From the NCBI GenBank assembly GCA_030433005.1, contig JAUILQ010000003.1:62001-126000 (forward strand): 64,000 nucleotides of DNA, given 5' to 3'. This DNA is from Alphaproteobacteria bacterium. Its GTDB lineage: Bacteria > Pseudomonadota > Alphaproteobacteria > Kiloniellales > DSM-21159. The position numbers were made by a program, and so were the translations under genes. A model generated the notes under the pieces. It saw only the letters and a program-made list of their open reading frames with translations. It did not search any database and had not been told where the DNA came from. Positions 43,517-51,854 of this stretch are shown here, one piece after another; position 1 is the stretch's first letter, and every line of letters starts with the position of its first letter.

Positions 43517-43927
43517 CTAGTGCCGCCGGCCGCCGCGGCGCGCCTGCAGGATGCGCCGGCGCAGCCTGTCGTGCTCCAGCGGCTTGGGCAGGAAGCCGCC
43601 CTCCTCGCAGAGCGTCTGCGCCCGGCGCGCCATGCCGGCGTGGCCGGAGGTCATCATGACCCGGGTCTGCGGCCGGTTGCGGCGCAGCCACCGGGCGAGG
43701 CCGAAGCCGTTCAGCTCGCCCGGCATCTCGACGTCGGTGAACAGAACCTCGACATGGACGCCCTCCGCCAGCCGGCGCACCGCCTCGTCGGCGCTCGAGG
43801 CCTCCAGGACCTCGAGCCCGCAGCTGCGCAGGTACTCGGCGACGTCCAGACGCACCAGCGCCTCGTCGTCGACGACCATGACCCGGGTCGCGTGGCCGGC
43901 CGGGGGAGCGGGCGGATCGGAGGTCAT
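43517..43927 (-). CDS. Single-domain response regulator
   Basis: A 136-aa CheY-like receiver without an output domain. The acidic pocket (VVDDEALVRLD), phospho-acceptor Asp in VLFTDVEMPG, the Thr/Ser switch in VMMTSGHAG and Lys in GFLPKPL are intact. Such stand-alone receivers in alphaproteobacteria often serve HWE kinases; one HWE kinase is at 15.8-16.9 kb, but not adjacent, so a pairing is only a guess. Convergent with hutH. Confidence 0.88.
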   Translation of the reverse strand: MTSDPPAPPAGHATRVMVVDDEALVRLDVAEYLRSCGLEVLEASSADEAVRRLAEGVHVEVLFTDVEMPGELNGFGLARWLRRNRPQTRVMMTSGHAGMARRAQTLCEEGGFLPKPLEHDRLRRRILQARRGGRRH

Positions 43928-44022
43928 ATAGCCGCAACAAGAGGCCGTCGGCGGCGTTCCATCGGGCTCGAAACTAAGTTGGCGGGCGGCTGGCCCGGCG
44001 CCCGGCCCGGACTTGGAGCTGT

Positions 44023-45129
44023 CTAGCCCTGGCGCTTGGGCAGAAGCCGGGTCACGTGCCCCATCTTGCGGCCCGGGCGCGCCTCGGCCTTGCCGTAGAG
44101 ATGGACCTTGGAGTTCGGCTCGCCGACCGCCTCGCGCCAGCGCTCGACCTCGTCGCCGATCAGGTTCTTCATGACCGCGTCGGCGTGGCGCTCGGTCGAG
44201 CCGAGCGGCAGGCCGCAGATCGCGCGGACGAGCTGCTCGAACTGCGAGGTGACGCAGGCGTCGATCGTCCAGTGGCCGGAGTTGTGCGGCCGCGGCGCCA
44301 TCTCGTTGACCAGGATGCGGTCGTCGGAGGTGACGAACATCTCGACGGCGACGACGCCGACCAGCTCCAGCTTCTCGGCGAGCAGGCGGGCCAGGCCCTC
44401 GGCCTTGTCGGCCAGCGCCGGGGGCAGCCGGGCCGGAGCCAGGGTCTCGTCGAGGATATGGTGGCGATGGCGGTTCTCGACCGGCACGTAGGTGTTGATC
44501 TGGCCGTCGAGCCCGCGCGCGGCGATCACCGAGATCTCCATGCGGAAGTCGACCAGCGCCTCCAGGATGCCGATCGCCTCCGGCGCGTGGCCGGCCATCG
44601 TCTCCCAGGCTGCCCTGGGGTCGCTGTCCGCCTTGACCAGCACCTGGCCCTTGCCGTCGTAGCCCATCTCGGCGCTCTTCAGGATCGCCGGCGCGCCGAG
44701 CTCGCGCAGCTCGCGGGCCACGGCCTCGGGGCCGCCGACCTCGACGTAGCGCGTGGTCGGGGCCCCGACCGAGGCGCAGAAGTCTTTCTCGCGCAGGCGG
44801 TTCTGGCAGATCTTCAGGACCGCCGGCCCGGGGCGCACCAGTGCGCGGTCGGCCAGGAAGGCCGCGGCCGCGTAGGGCACGTTCTCGAACTCGTAGGTCA
44901 CCACGTCGACGGCCGCGGCGAAGGCGGCCAGGGCCTGCTCGTCGTCGTAGGGCGCGACGGTGGCGGCGGCGCAGACCTGCATGGCCGGGTCGCCGGCGCC
45001 CGGCCCGAAGGCGTGGCAGCGGTAGCCGAGCCGCGCGGCGTCGAGCGCGATCATGCGGCCGAGCTGACCGCTGCCGAGGATGCCGATCGTGGCGCCCGGT
45101 GCGATCGGCGCCTGCCTGGGTCTAGCCAT
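44023..45129 (-). CDS. purK: 5-(Carboxyamino)imidazole ribonucleotide synthase
   Basis: ATP-grasp enzyme (368 aa) that makes N5-CAIR from AIR, bicarbonate and ATP in purine synthesis. The N-terminal GILGSGQLGRMIALDAARLG, the ATP-grasp PAILKSAEMGYDGKGQ and the C-terminal NEMAPRPHNSGHWTIDAC are typical. It follows purE by 8 bp on the same strand, the standard purEK operon. Confidence 0.96.
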   Translation of the reverse strand: MARPRQAPIAPGATIGILGSGQLGRMIALDAARLGYRCHAFGPGAGDPAMQVCAAATVAPYDDEQALAAFAAAVDVVTYEFENVPYAAAAFLADRALVRPGPAVLKICQNRLREKDFCASVGAPTTRYVEVGGPEAVARELRELGAPAILKSAEMGYDGKGQVLVKADSDPRAAWETMAGHAPEAIGILEALVDFRMEISVIAARGLDGQINTYVPVENRHRHHILDETLAPARLPPALADKAEGLARLLAEKLELVGVVAVEMFVTSDDRILVNEMAPRPHNSGHWTIDACVTSQFEQLVRAICGLPLGSTERHADAVMKNLIGDEVERWREAVGEPNSKVHLYGKAEARPGRKMGHVTRLLPKRQG

Positions 45130-45137
45130 CGCCGGGC

Positions 45138-45635
45138 CTAGCCATCGTCTTTCGGGGTCTCGGCGACGGAGTCGCTCTGCGCCTGCCGCCAGTCCGTCAG
45201 GCGCCGCTCCAGCGCCGGATCGGACAGCGCCAGGATCGAGGCCGCCAGCAGGGCGGCGTTGCGCGCCCCGGATTCGCCGATCGCGAGCGTGCCGACCGGC
45301 ACGCCGCCCGGCATCTGGACGATCGACAGCAGCGAATCGAGGCCGCTGAGCGCGCGCGACTGGACCGGCACGCCGAGCACCGGCAGGCAGGTCATGGAGG
45401 CGACCATGCCGGGCAGGTGGGCGGCGCCGCCGGCGCCGGCGATGATCACCTTGACGCCGCGCCCGCGCGCCGAGCGGGCGTAGTCGACGAGGCGGTCCGG
45501 CGTGCGATGGGCGGAGACGATGCGCGCCTCGTAGCCGACCGACAGGCCGTCGAGCAGGGTCGCCGCCGCCTTCAGGGTCGGCCAGTCCGACTGGCTGCCC
45601 ATGACGATTCCGACCGGCTGTGCGCTGTCCTCCAT
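45138..45635 (-). CDS. purE: N5-CAIR mutase
   Basis: Class I PurE (165 aa) that converts N5-CAIR to CAIR. The substrate-binding [25 protein letters not shown] and [14 protein letters not shown] motifs are intact, with the catalytic His in SAHRTP. It is the first gene of a purE-purK operon. About 295 bp separate its start from the divergent GGDEF gene; nothing clear is seen there. Confidence 0.95.
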   Translation of the reverse strand: MEDSAQPVGIVMGSQSDWPTLKAAATLLDGLSVGYEARIVSAHRTPDRLVDYARSARGRGVKVIIAGAGGAAHLPGMVASMTCLPVLGVPVQSRALSGLDSLLSIVQMPGGVPVGTLAIGESGARNAALLAASILALSDPALERRLTDWRQAQSDSVAETPKDDG

Positions 45636-45930
45636 CGCTCCTTCATCCGCTCCCGCCCCCGATGATGCCGTCGCGCAACATGCGTGACGCCCCGCAACGG
45701 CGTCGCGGCGAGGAAGCGCATTATTGAAGTCGTGGCAAGCCCTTGCAAGCCCGCGCCACGGGCGGCCGCCGTGGCCCGGCGCGGCGGCCCAGAGCCGCCC
45801 ATGAACGAAGCCTTTACCTTTTCCGGCCTAGCCTGTTGCGCTCCGGAAGGGCCTGCGACGCGGCGTCGCGCGCCGTCTTCCGGGCGCTCGATCCGGATGC
45901 AGGCGCCGTGGCGGCGCGAGGGCAGGGTAG

Positions 45931-46686
45931 ATGAAGGTCAGCAGCTCGACGTCCAGCCGGCCTCTCGCCGGAACCGGCGGGGTCTCCGGCGTCGGCGCCG
46001 CGCGTCCCGCGGCGGCGACCGGCCCGGCCGCGCCGGCGGCCGCCGGGGGCGTCAAGGCACCGGCCGACGTCGCCTCGGTCATGGGCATTCCCGAGGGCGA
46101 GCTGACCCCCAAGGTGCGGGCGGCGCTCGGCCAGCTGATGAACGAGGTGCACCGGCTGCGCGAGGAGCTGGAGCAGGCCAAGAAGCGCGTCGGCTTCCTG
46201 GAGGAGCTGTCTGACCAGGATCCGCTGCTGCCGGTCGTCAACCGCCGCGCCTTCGTGCGCGAGCTCAGCCGCTTCATGGCCTACTCCGAGCGCTACGGCG
46301 TTCCCGGCGCCGTGCTCTACTTCGACGTCAACGGCATGAAGCGGGTCAACGACAGCCTCGGCCACAGCGTCGGCGACGCCGTGCTGAAGCACGTCGCCGA
46401 GGTCCTGCTGCGCAACCTGCGCAGCTCCGACGTGGTCGGACGCCTGGGCGGCGACGAGTTCGGCGTGATCCTGATGCAGGCCTCGCTCGAGCAGGGCGAG
46501 ACCAAGGGCGCCGAGCTGGCCCAGGCGATCGTCGAGGCACCGCTGGAGCACCAGGGCCGGACCATCGCGATCGGCATCTCGGTGGGCGTCCACGCCTTCG
46601 CCAGCGGCGAGCAGGTCGACGACGCGCTGCACGCCGCCGACAAGAAGATGTACGCGCACAAGCAGGCGACCGCCGGGGCCCGCTAG
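45931..46686 (+). CDS. GGDEF diguanylate cyclase
   Basis: A 251-aa cytoplasmic c-di-GMP synthase. A low-complexity Ala/Gly/Pro-rich N-terminus (about 1-45) and a short coiled coil (about 66-95, LRELEQAKKRVGFLEEL-like) precede the GGDEF domain (about 95-245). The active site LGGDEFGVIL is canonical, and RSSD five residues ahead is an RxxD inhibitory site, so product feedback is expected. No sensor domain is visible. Stands alone. Confidence 0.9.
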   Translation: MKVSSSTSSRPLAGTGGVSGVGAARPAAATGPAAPAAAGGVKAPADVASVMGIPEGELTPKVRAALGQLMNEVHRLREELEQAKKRVGFLEELSDQDPLLPVVNRRAFVRELSRFMAYSERYGVPGAVLYFDVNGMKRVNDSLGHSVGDAVLKHVAEVLLRNLRSSDVVGRLGGDEFGVILMQASLEQGETKGAELAQAIVEAPLEHQGRTIAIGISVGVHAFASGEQVDDALHAADKKMYAHKQATAGAR

Positions 46687-46735
46687 TCCGCTTCCCCTCC
46701 GAACGGCACCGGCCCACCGGCCGGCGGACGTCGCC

Positions 46736-46957
46736 TCAGGCGATGATGTCCGGCGTGATCTGGTCTTCCAGCCGCGAGATCTGGTCCTTGAGCATCAGCT
46801 TGCGCTTCTTCAGGCGCTGCAGCTGAAGCTGGTCGAAGGGCGCATGCTCGATCAGGCGATCGATGACGTCGTCGAGGTCGCGGTGTTCGAGCCTGAGCTG
46901 CTGCAGCCGCGCGTGCAGCGATGCCTGCTCGTCGTCCCACTCGCCGTCATCGTTCAT
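46736..46957 (-). CDS. DUF465 family protein, second copy
   Basis: A 73-aa small protein with an acidic N-terminus followed by the DUF465 core (HARLQQLRLEHRDLDDVID; KKRKLMLKDQISRLEDQI). It is a predicted helical hairpin or coiled coil, function unknown. It is longer than the copy at 35749-35916. Divergent from pfp; the shared 144-bp region has an AT-rich CTATAGTATAG patch near 47025-47035 that may hold promoters. Confidence 0.87.
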   Translation of the reverse strand: MNDDGEWDDEQASLHARLQQLRLEHRDLDDVIDRLIEHAPFDQLQLQRLKKRKLMLKDQISRLEDQITPDIIA

Positions 46958-47090
46958 GCGGTCCTCATCGCTGGTCTCCGGAAAGCCGCGGCCCGTCCGG
47001 GTCGGTTCGAACCCTGGACGGCCGCTATAGTATAGTCCAGAGCTGCCGGCGTTCGAAACGCCGCGCGCCCGCCGTGCACCACGAGCGAAG

Positions 47091-47104
47091 AGGAGGCAAT
47101 CCTG
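47091..47104 (+). promoter_or_regulatory. Ribosome site that points to a CTG start for pfp
   Basis: AGGAGG (47091-47096) is followed after five bases by CTG (47102-47104) in the pfp frame. No ATG, GTG or TTG lies in frame between the upstream stop at 47033 and the conserved N-terminal motif. An ATC at 47099 is in frame too but too close to the ribosome site. Confidence 0.65.
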
Positions 47105-48214
47105 ACCAAAGGCCTGACCAAGGGAAAGAAGCGCATCGGCCTGCTGACCAGCGGCGGCGACTGCGCCGGGCTCAACGCCGCGATCCGCGCCGTCGTCCAC
47201 CGCGCGGTCGAGGGGCTGGGCTGGCAGGTCGTCGGCCTGCACAAGGGAACCGCCGGGCTGCTGTCCCGTCCGCCCGAGGCCGAGAGCCTGTCGCCCAACC
47301 GTTTCGAAGGCAGCCTGCTGCGCATGGCCGGCACCATCCTGGGCACCACGAACAAGGGCAATCCCTTCGCCTTCCCCTTTCCCGACGGCTCGGTGCGCGA
47401 CCGCTCCGACGAGATCGTCGAGGGCTTCCGGCAGCTCGAGCTGGACGCCCTGATCGGCGTCGGCGGCGACGGCTCGCTGTCGATCCTGCGGCGGCTCGCC
47501 CAGCAGGGCGGCATTCCGCTGATCGGCATTCCCAAGACGATCGACAACGACGTCGTCGGCACCGAGGTCGCGATCGGCCACGCCACCGCGCTGTGGGTGG
47601 CGACCGACGCGCTCGATCGCCTGCAGCCGACGGCGGCCAGCCACGACCGGGTCATGGTCCTGGAGGTGATGGGCCGCGACGCCGGCCATATCGCGCTGTC
47701 CGCCGGCATCTCGGGCGGCGCCGACGTCATCATCCTTCCGGAGCTGCCGTACCGCATCGAGGGCATCGCGGCGAAGATCGACGCGCTGCGCGCCCAGGGC
47801 CGCAACTTCGCCCTGGTCGTGGTCGCCGAGGCGGCGCGCATGGAGAATGGCGAGCCGGTGGTCCAGGGCCACAGCGACTCCGGCATGGCGCTCTACGGCG
47901 GCGTCGGCCACTACATCGGCCGGCGCATCGCCGAGACCACCGAGGCCGAGGTCCGGGTCACCGTGCTCGGCCACGTCCAGCGCGGCGGCACGCCGACGCC
48001 GCGCGACCGCCTGATGGCCTCGATCTTCGGGGTCCATGCGGTCGACCTGCTGGCCGAGGGCAAGAGCGACCGGATGGTCGCCTGGAGCGGCCGCGGCGTC
48101 GTCGACCTGCCGCTCGCCGACGTCGTCGACAAGCCGCACCAGGTCGACCCCAAGGGCGCCCTGGTGCGCACCGCGCGCGGCCTCGGCATCTACGTCGGGG
48201 AGGAAGCGGCCTGA
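47102..48214 (+). CDS. pfp: 6-Phosphofructokinase (PPi-dependent type), apparent CTG start
   Basis: A 370-aa phosphofructokinase. The N-terminal RIGLLTSGGDCAGLNAAIRA, the IGVGGDGSLSIL stretch, PKTIDNDVVGT and MGRDAGHIAL motifs are intact. GGDGS rather than GGDDT-like residues, and PKTIDND, give a mixed picture; ATP or pyrophosphate as donor is not certain. The nearest ATG (47324) would delete the P-loop and is surely internal, so translation must begin at or near CTG 47102. The TIGR02444 gene follows with a 4-bp overlap. Confidence 0.85.
   Translation: MTKGLTKGKKRIGLLTSGGDCAGLNAAIRAVVHRAVEGLGWQVVGLHKGTAGLLSRPPEAESLSPNRFEGSLLRMAGTILGTTNKGNPFAFPFPDGSVRDRSDEIVEGFRQLELDALIGVGGDGSLSILRRLAQQGGIPLIGIPKTIDNDVVGTEVAIGHATALWVATDALDRLQPTAASHDRVMVLEVMGRDAGHIALSAGISGGADVIILPELPYRIEGIAAKIDALRAQGRNFALVVVAEAARMENGEPVVQGHSDSGMALYGGVGHYIGRRIAETTEAEVRVTVLGHVQRGGTPTPRDRLMASIFGVHAVDLLAEGKSDRMVAWSGRGVVDLPLADVVDKPHQVDPKGALVRTARGLGIYVGEEAA
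48197..48213 (+). promoter_or_regulatory. Ribosome site and CTG start for the TIGR02444 gene
   Basis: GGGGAGG (48197-48203), seven bases, then CTG (48211-48213), which overlaps the pfp stop as CTGA. This mirrors the common ATGA coupling but with CTG. No in-frame ATG, GTG or TTG exists before the conserved FWRFSLAVY. Confidence 0.6.
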
Positions 48215-48696
48215 GCTGCCCGCCGCAGGACGGCGCCGGCGACCGCGAGGGCAGCCCGTTCTGGCGCTTCTCGCTGGCTGTCTACGACCGGCCCGGGGTC
48301 GCCGAGGCCTGCCTGGCGCTGCAGGACCGCCGGGACGCCGACGTCAACCTGCTGCTGTTCTGCCTCTGGGCCGGCCACTGCGGCCGGCGCCTGAGTGCCG
48401 ACGAGCTGCAGGCGCTCGAGGCGGCCGCCGGGCCGTGGCAATGCGCCGTCGTGCAGCCGCTGCGCGGCGTGCGCCGCTGGCTCAAGGGGGTCTCCGGTCC
48501 GGCCGGCGCCGAGGCGTTGCGCGCGCGGGTCAAGGCCCTGGAGCTGGAGGCGGAGCGCCTGCAGCAGGAGCGCCTGCATGCCCACCTGCCGCTGGCCGGC
48601 GGCGAGTCCTCGCCGGCGGCGGCGCGCGCCAACCTGGTCGCCTACCTGAAGGCCGAGCCGCCCGAGCTGGCGGCGCTGCTGGCCTGCCTGAGCTAG
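48211..48696 (+). CDS. TIGR02444 family protein, apparent CTG start
   Basis: A 161-aa protein of the TIGR02444/DUF2390 family. The core PFWRFSLAVYDRPGVAEACL then DVNLLLFCLWAG is diagnostic. The family is common in proteobacteria, with no known function. The whole product contains no Met codon inside, and the only well-placed start is CTG 48211, coupled to pfp. The conserved core begins 16 residues in, as in homologues that start shortly before FW. Confidence 0.8.
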   Translation: MSCPPQDGAGDREGSPFWRFSLAVYDRPGVAEACLALQDRRDADVNLLLFCLWAGHCGRRLSADELQALEAAAGPWQCAVVQPLRGVRRWLKGVSGPAGAEALRARVKALELEAERLQQERLHAHLPLAGGESSPAAARANLVAYLKAEPPELAALLACLS

Positions 48697-48703
48697 CGCC
48701 GCT

Positions 48704-49327
48704 TCAGCCGGCGTCGACCGCCTCGCAGTCGATGCGCGCCGCCGTGCCCTGGGCCAGGCGGTAGAAGGCGTCCTGCGGGAAGTCCTGGGCGAGCAGCTCG
48801 TCGGAGTCCAGCTTCCGGTAGAGGCCGCGCGCCAGGATCGAGGTGCCGCCGTGCAGCAGCACGACCAGCGTGCCGGCGATTTCGCGCGTCGACTCCAGCC
48901 AGGCGCCGATGCGCTCCGCGGCCCGGGCGTAGCTCTCGCCGCCCTCCGGCGCGAAGAGCCAGCGGTCGGCCTCGCGGGCGGCCCAGAGCTCCGGCTGCTG
49001 GCGCCGCAGGTCCGGCTTGCGCAGTCCCTGCCAGGCGCCGTAGTGCAGCTCCATCAGCTCCGGCCGGAAGTCGGCCGCGGCATAGTCCAGGCCGGCGGCC
49101 TCGCAGACCAGCGCGGCGCTCTGCCGGCAGCGCCCGAGCGGCGAGACCTGCAGGCTCGGCGCCCGCCCGCCCGGCGCTTCCTCGAGCAGCGCGCGCAGGC
49201 GTCGGCCCATCGCCCAGGCCTGGTCGGTGCCGCGCCGGGTCAAGGGGGCGTCGAGCTGGCCCTGGATGCGCCGGTCGCGGTTCCAGACCGTCTCGCCGTG
49301 GCGCAGCAGGTAGATCGTCTCGGCCAT
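48704..49327 (-). CDS. Histidine phosphatase family protein
   Basis: A 207-aa phosphoglycerate-mutase-like phosphatase. The RHG motif is in YLLRHGETVWN, and the second His in VVLLHGGTS (family usually VSHG or LVAHGG). Such enzymes include alpha-ribazole phosphatase (CobC), phosphoserine phosphatase and broad phosphatases; context does not tell. It is the last gene of a tightly overlapping GNAT-MaoC-phosphatase operon. Confidence 0.87.
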   Translation of the reverse strand: MAETIYLLRHGETVWNRDRRIQGQLDAPLTRRGTDQAWAMGRRLRALLEEAPGGRAPSLQVSPLGRCRQSAALVCEAAGLDYAAADFRPELMELHYGAWQGLRKPDLRRQQPELWAAREADRWLFAPEGGESYARAAERIGAWLESTREIAGTLVVLLHGGTSILARGLYRKLDSDELLAQDFPQDAFYRLAQGTAARIDCEAVDAG

Positions 49328-49800
49328 CAGCCGGCCTCCGGGCGGCGGCGCAGCATGTGCGGGGCCGAGAAGGTCATGACCGTCTCGCCCTGCTGGTTGA
49401 GCACCGCATAGGCCAGGCGCAGGATGCCGCGGTCGGGCTTGCTCGAGGAGGGCCGCACCTCCAGCACCTCGGCCTCGCAGTGCAGCGTGTCGCCCGGGCG
49501 CACCGGCTTGAGCCAGCGCAGCTCGTCCATGCCGGGCGAGCCCAGCGAGGCGGCGTTCCAGACGTTCTCCTGGTAGAACAGCCGGAAGGCGACCAGCAGG
49601 GTCTGGAAGCCGCTCGCGATCAGGCCGCCGTAGTTCCAGTCCTTTGCCGCCTCGCGGTCGAGGTGGAAGGGCTGCGGGTCCCACTGCCAGGCGAAGTCGA
49701 GGATCTGCGCCTCGGTCAGCGTGGCGCCGCGGCTGACGAAGCGCTCGCCCACCGCGAAGTCGTCGAGAAAGCGGCTGTCGCCTGTCTTGGTATCGGTCAC
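49327..49800 (-). CDS. MaoC-like dehydratase
   Basis: A 157-aa hot-dog fold protein. The R-hydratase-like active-site region is in LTEAQILDFAWQWDPQPFHLD, with Asp and His, and SGFQTLLVAFRLF follows. Likely hydrates or dehydrates an acyl-CoA thioester. It overlaps the GNAT gene by 4 bp and the phosphatase by one base. Confidence 0.88.
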   Translation of the reverse strand: MTDTKTGDSRFLDDFAVGERFVSRGATLTEAQILDFAWQWDPQPFHLDREAAKDWNYGGLIASGFQTLLVAFRLFYQENVWNAASLGSPGMDELRWLKPVRPGDTLHCEAEVLEVRPSSSKPDRGILRLAYAVLNQQGETVMTFSAPHMLRRRPEAG

Positions 49801-50357
49801 GGTCGCTCCTGCTGGCGGCGGCGCCAGTGCGCCAGGTCAAGTTCCAGGTAGACCACGCCGGCCTGCGGGTCGTGGACGTAGGACGGCACCTCGGCGAAGC
49901 CGAGCCGGGCATAGATGCCGCGCGCCACCGCCATGGACTGGAGGGTGTCGAGCCGCAGCGTCCTGTAGCCCGCCGCGGCCGCCCATTCAACCGCGCGTGC
50001 CGAGAGCCGCCGGCCGAGGCCGCGGCCGCGCGCGGCCTCGACGACGTAGAGCCGCCTCATCTCGCACAGGCCGGTCGCCTCGAGCGGTCGCAGGGCGACG
50101 CAGCCCAGCGCGCCGCCGTCGCCTCCCCGCCGGACGAGCCAGGCGTTGCCGCGGGGCCGGGCGTAGTCACCGGGCAGCCCGGCCAACTCGGACTCGAAGC
50201 CCGCGAAGCAGGGTTCGGCCGCGAGTGCGCTGCGGTAGGCACGCAGCAAACGGCGCAGCGTCTCGGCATCCTCGGGAAAGCGCGCCTCCTCGAGGCGGAC
50301 CTCCTCGGGCCGGCCCGCCGCGCGGGGGGGAGGGGAGCGGTCGCCGGATCGGCTCAT
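49797..50357 (-). CDS. GNAT family N-acetyltransferase
   Basis: A 186-aa acetyltransferase. The acetyl-CoA loop RRLYVVEAARGRGLGRRL (Q/RxxGxG/A) and the C-terminal FAEVPSYVHDP are typical. The substrate is unknown; the first 15 residues are probably a non-conserved extension and the true start may be slightly internal. It is the first gene of the GNAT-MaoC-phosphatase operon. Confidence 0.85.
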   Translation of the reverse strand: MSRSGDRSPPPRAAGRPEEVRLEEARFPEDAETLRRLLRAYRSALAAEPCFAGFESELAGLPGDYARPRGNAWLVRRGGDGGALGCVALRPLEATGLCEMRRLYVVEAARGRGLGRRLSARAVEWAAAAGYRTLRLDTLQSMAVARGIYARLGFAEVPSYVHDPQAGVVYLELDLAHWRRRQQERP

Positions 50358-50458
50358 GCCTGCTTTCTAGAGCATAAGCGGCCGGCCTGCAGCCCTCGTC
50401 GCGTGCCGTGAAGGAGCCCGGCCCCCCGATCCGGCCCCCCGGTATGGCGCCGTAGCGC

Positions 50459-51298
50459 TCAGGCGTCGGGCACCTCGATGACACCCTCGAGATAGGGTGC
50501 GACGCGGCCGCTGATCGCGACCCGCTCGCCGGCGAGCGCCAGCTCGAGATCGCCGCCGCGCGCCGAGACCTGGCGCGCGGAGAGACGGCTGCGGCCGAGC
50601 CGCTCGGCCCAGTAGGGCGCCAGCACGCAGTGTGCCGAGCCGGTCACCGGGTCTTCGTCGATGCCGCCGGCCGGCGCGAAGTAGCGCGAGACGAAGTCGG
50701 GGCCCGGGCGATCCTGGCCACCGCCCGCCGCGGTGACGATGACGCCGTCGTGGGGCAGGGCGGCGACGCGGCGCAGGTCCGGCGCGACGGCGCGCACCGC
50801 CGCCTCGTCGGCCAGCACCGCGAGCGCCTTGTCGGCCGCCAGCACGGCCTCGGGCTCGGCGCCCAGGGCCTCGGCGACCGCGCGGGCGCCGGCCGCGTCC
50901 AGCGCGCGCGGCGGCCGCGCCGGGAAGTCCATGGTCAGGCGACCCTCGTCCTGCCGGCTGTCGCCGGTCACCGTCAGCTCGCCCGAGCGGGTGTGGAAGC
51001 GGATGGTGCGCGCCTCCGGCGCCAGCCAGCGCTGCACGGCCGCGGCGCTGGCAAGGGTGGCGTGGCCGCACAGCTCGACCTCGACCGCCGGCGTGAACCA
51101 GCGCAGGTCGAAGTCGGCCGAGCCGTCGCCGGAGCCCTCGCGGCGCACCAGGAAGGCGGTCTCCGAGAGGTTGTTCTCCAGGGCGATCGCCTGCAGCGTC
51201 GCGTCCGGCAGCCAGCGGTCGAGCGGCACCACGGCCGCCGGGTTGCCGGCGAAGGGCCGGTCGGCGAAGGCGTCGAGCTGGTAGAGCGGCAGCCGCAT
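50459..51298 (-). CDS. PhzF family phenazine-biosynthesis-like protein
   Basis: A 279-aa isomerase-fold protein. LYQLDAFADRPFAGNPAAVV, the catalytic-Glu region NNLSETAFLV, VELCGHATLA and DEDPVTGSAHC are the PhzF hallmarks. No phenazine genes are present, so it is a generic PhzF-like isomerase or epimerase. ATG 51298 has GGAGA six bases upstream; an in-frame start at 51316 is less likely. Confidence 0.9.
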   Translation of the reverse strand: MRLPLYQLDAFADRPFAGNPAAVVPLDRWLPDATLQAIALENNLSETAFLVRREGSGDGSADFDLRWFTPAVEVELCGHATLASAAAVQRWLAPEARTIRFHTRSGELTVTGDSRQDEGRLTMDFPARPPRALDAAGARAVAEALGAEPEAVLAADKALAVLADEAAVRAVAPDLRRVAALPHDGVIVTAAGGGQDRPGPDFVSRYFAPAGGIDEDPVTGSAHCVLAPYWAERLGRSRLSARQVSARGGDLELALAGERVAISGRVAPYLEGVIEVPDA

Positions 51299-51349
51299 CG
51301 ATTGTCTCCGTAACAATTCCTGGATTGTGTGCCGGTCCGGCGCGCGCGA

Positions 51350-51703
51350 CTAGAGGCGCCAGAAGGGCTTCGCCGACTCGCGCAGCGCCTCGGCCCGGCT
51401 GACGCCGATGTCCTTGAGCATGTGGTCGTCCATCTCGCGCAGCCGCAGGCGCTCGTCGGCCCGCTCCTGCCATGCCAGCAGCAGCCGGACAAGGGCCAGG
51501 AGCGCTTGGCCGAGCGCGGTGTCGCGACGGCGCAGCGGCGCGCCGGGGCGCGTGGCGCCGCGAACGGCCGGGCGGCCGGCTGCGGCGCTGCGGGACGCCG
51601 GATCGTGGGCGTGCGGCGTGCCGGAGGGGACGGGCGGCGTGCCGGAGGACGGGGGGCCGCCCGGCGGCAGGGCGAGGCGGGGCATCAGGGATCTGCTGGC
51701 CAT
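51350..51703 (-). CDS. DUF1127 domain protein with long N-terminal extension
   Basis: A 117-aa protein. The C-terminal 45 residues (LREMDDHMLKDIGVSRAEAL) form the DUF1127 (YjiS-like) domain, an Arg-rich helical domain known in alphaproteobacteria to affect RNA and metabolism. The first 65 residues are Pro/Ala/Arg-rich and look disordered; stand-alone DUF1127 proteins are usually 45-80 aa. AAGGAG precedes ATG 51703. Divergent from the MocR regulator. Confidence 0.82.
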   Translation of the reverse strand: MASRSLMPRLALPPGGPPSSGTPPVPSGTPHAHDPASRSAAAGRPAVRGATRPGAPLRRRDTALGQALLALVRLLLAWQERADERLRLREMDDHMLKDIGVSRAEALRESAKPFWRL

Positions 51704-51823
51704 CTCGTGGCTCCTTCGGTGATCGCTCGGTGGGTGCGGCACCCGGGGTGACGGAGTCTTCCGCTCGTTCTGCCACCAGTTTCGGCAGGTGTTCCGATCG
51801 CCTCTATCCGGATATTGCTTGAT

Positions 51824-51850
51824 ACAATAAGCCGTCAATGTCATTATTGT
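51824..51850. promoter_or_regulatory. Possible operator for the MocR regulator
   Basis: An AT-rich patch with ACAATA (51824-51829) and its inverse TATTGT (51845-51850), 15 bp apart, just ahead of the MocR gene and between it and the divergent DUF1127 gene. MocR regulators often bind spaced repeats in such positions. Short arms, so tentative. Confidence 0.3.
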
Positions 51851-51854
51851 GCCC

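Noticed and set aside
47004-47013. GGTTCGAACC, a T-loop-like sequence suggesting a tRNA or tRNA remnant
   Set aside because: Flanking bases do not form a T stem or acceptor stem on either strand; no cloverleaf.
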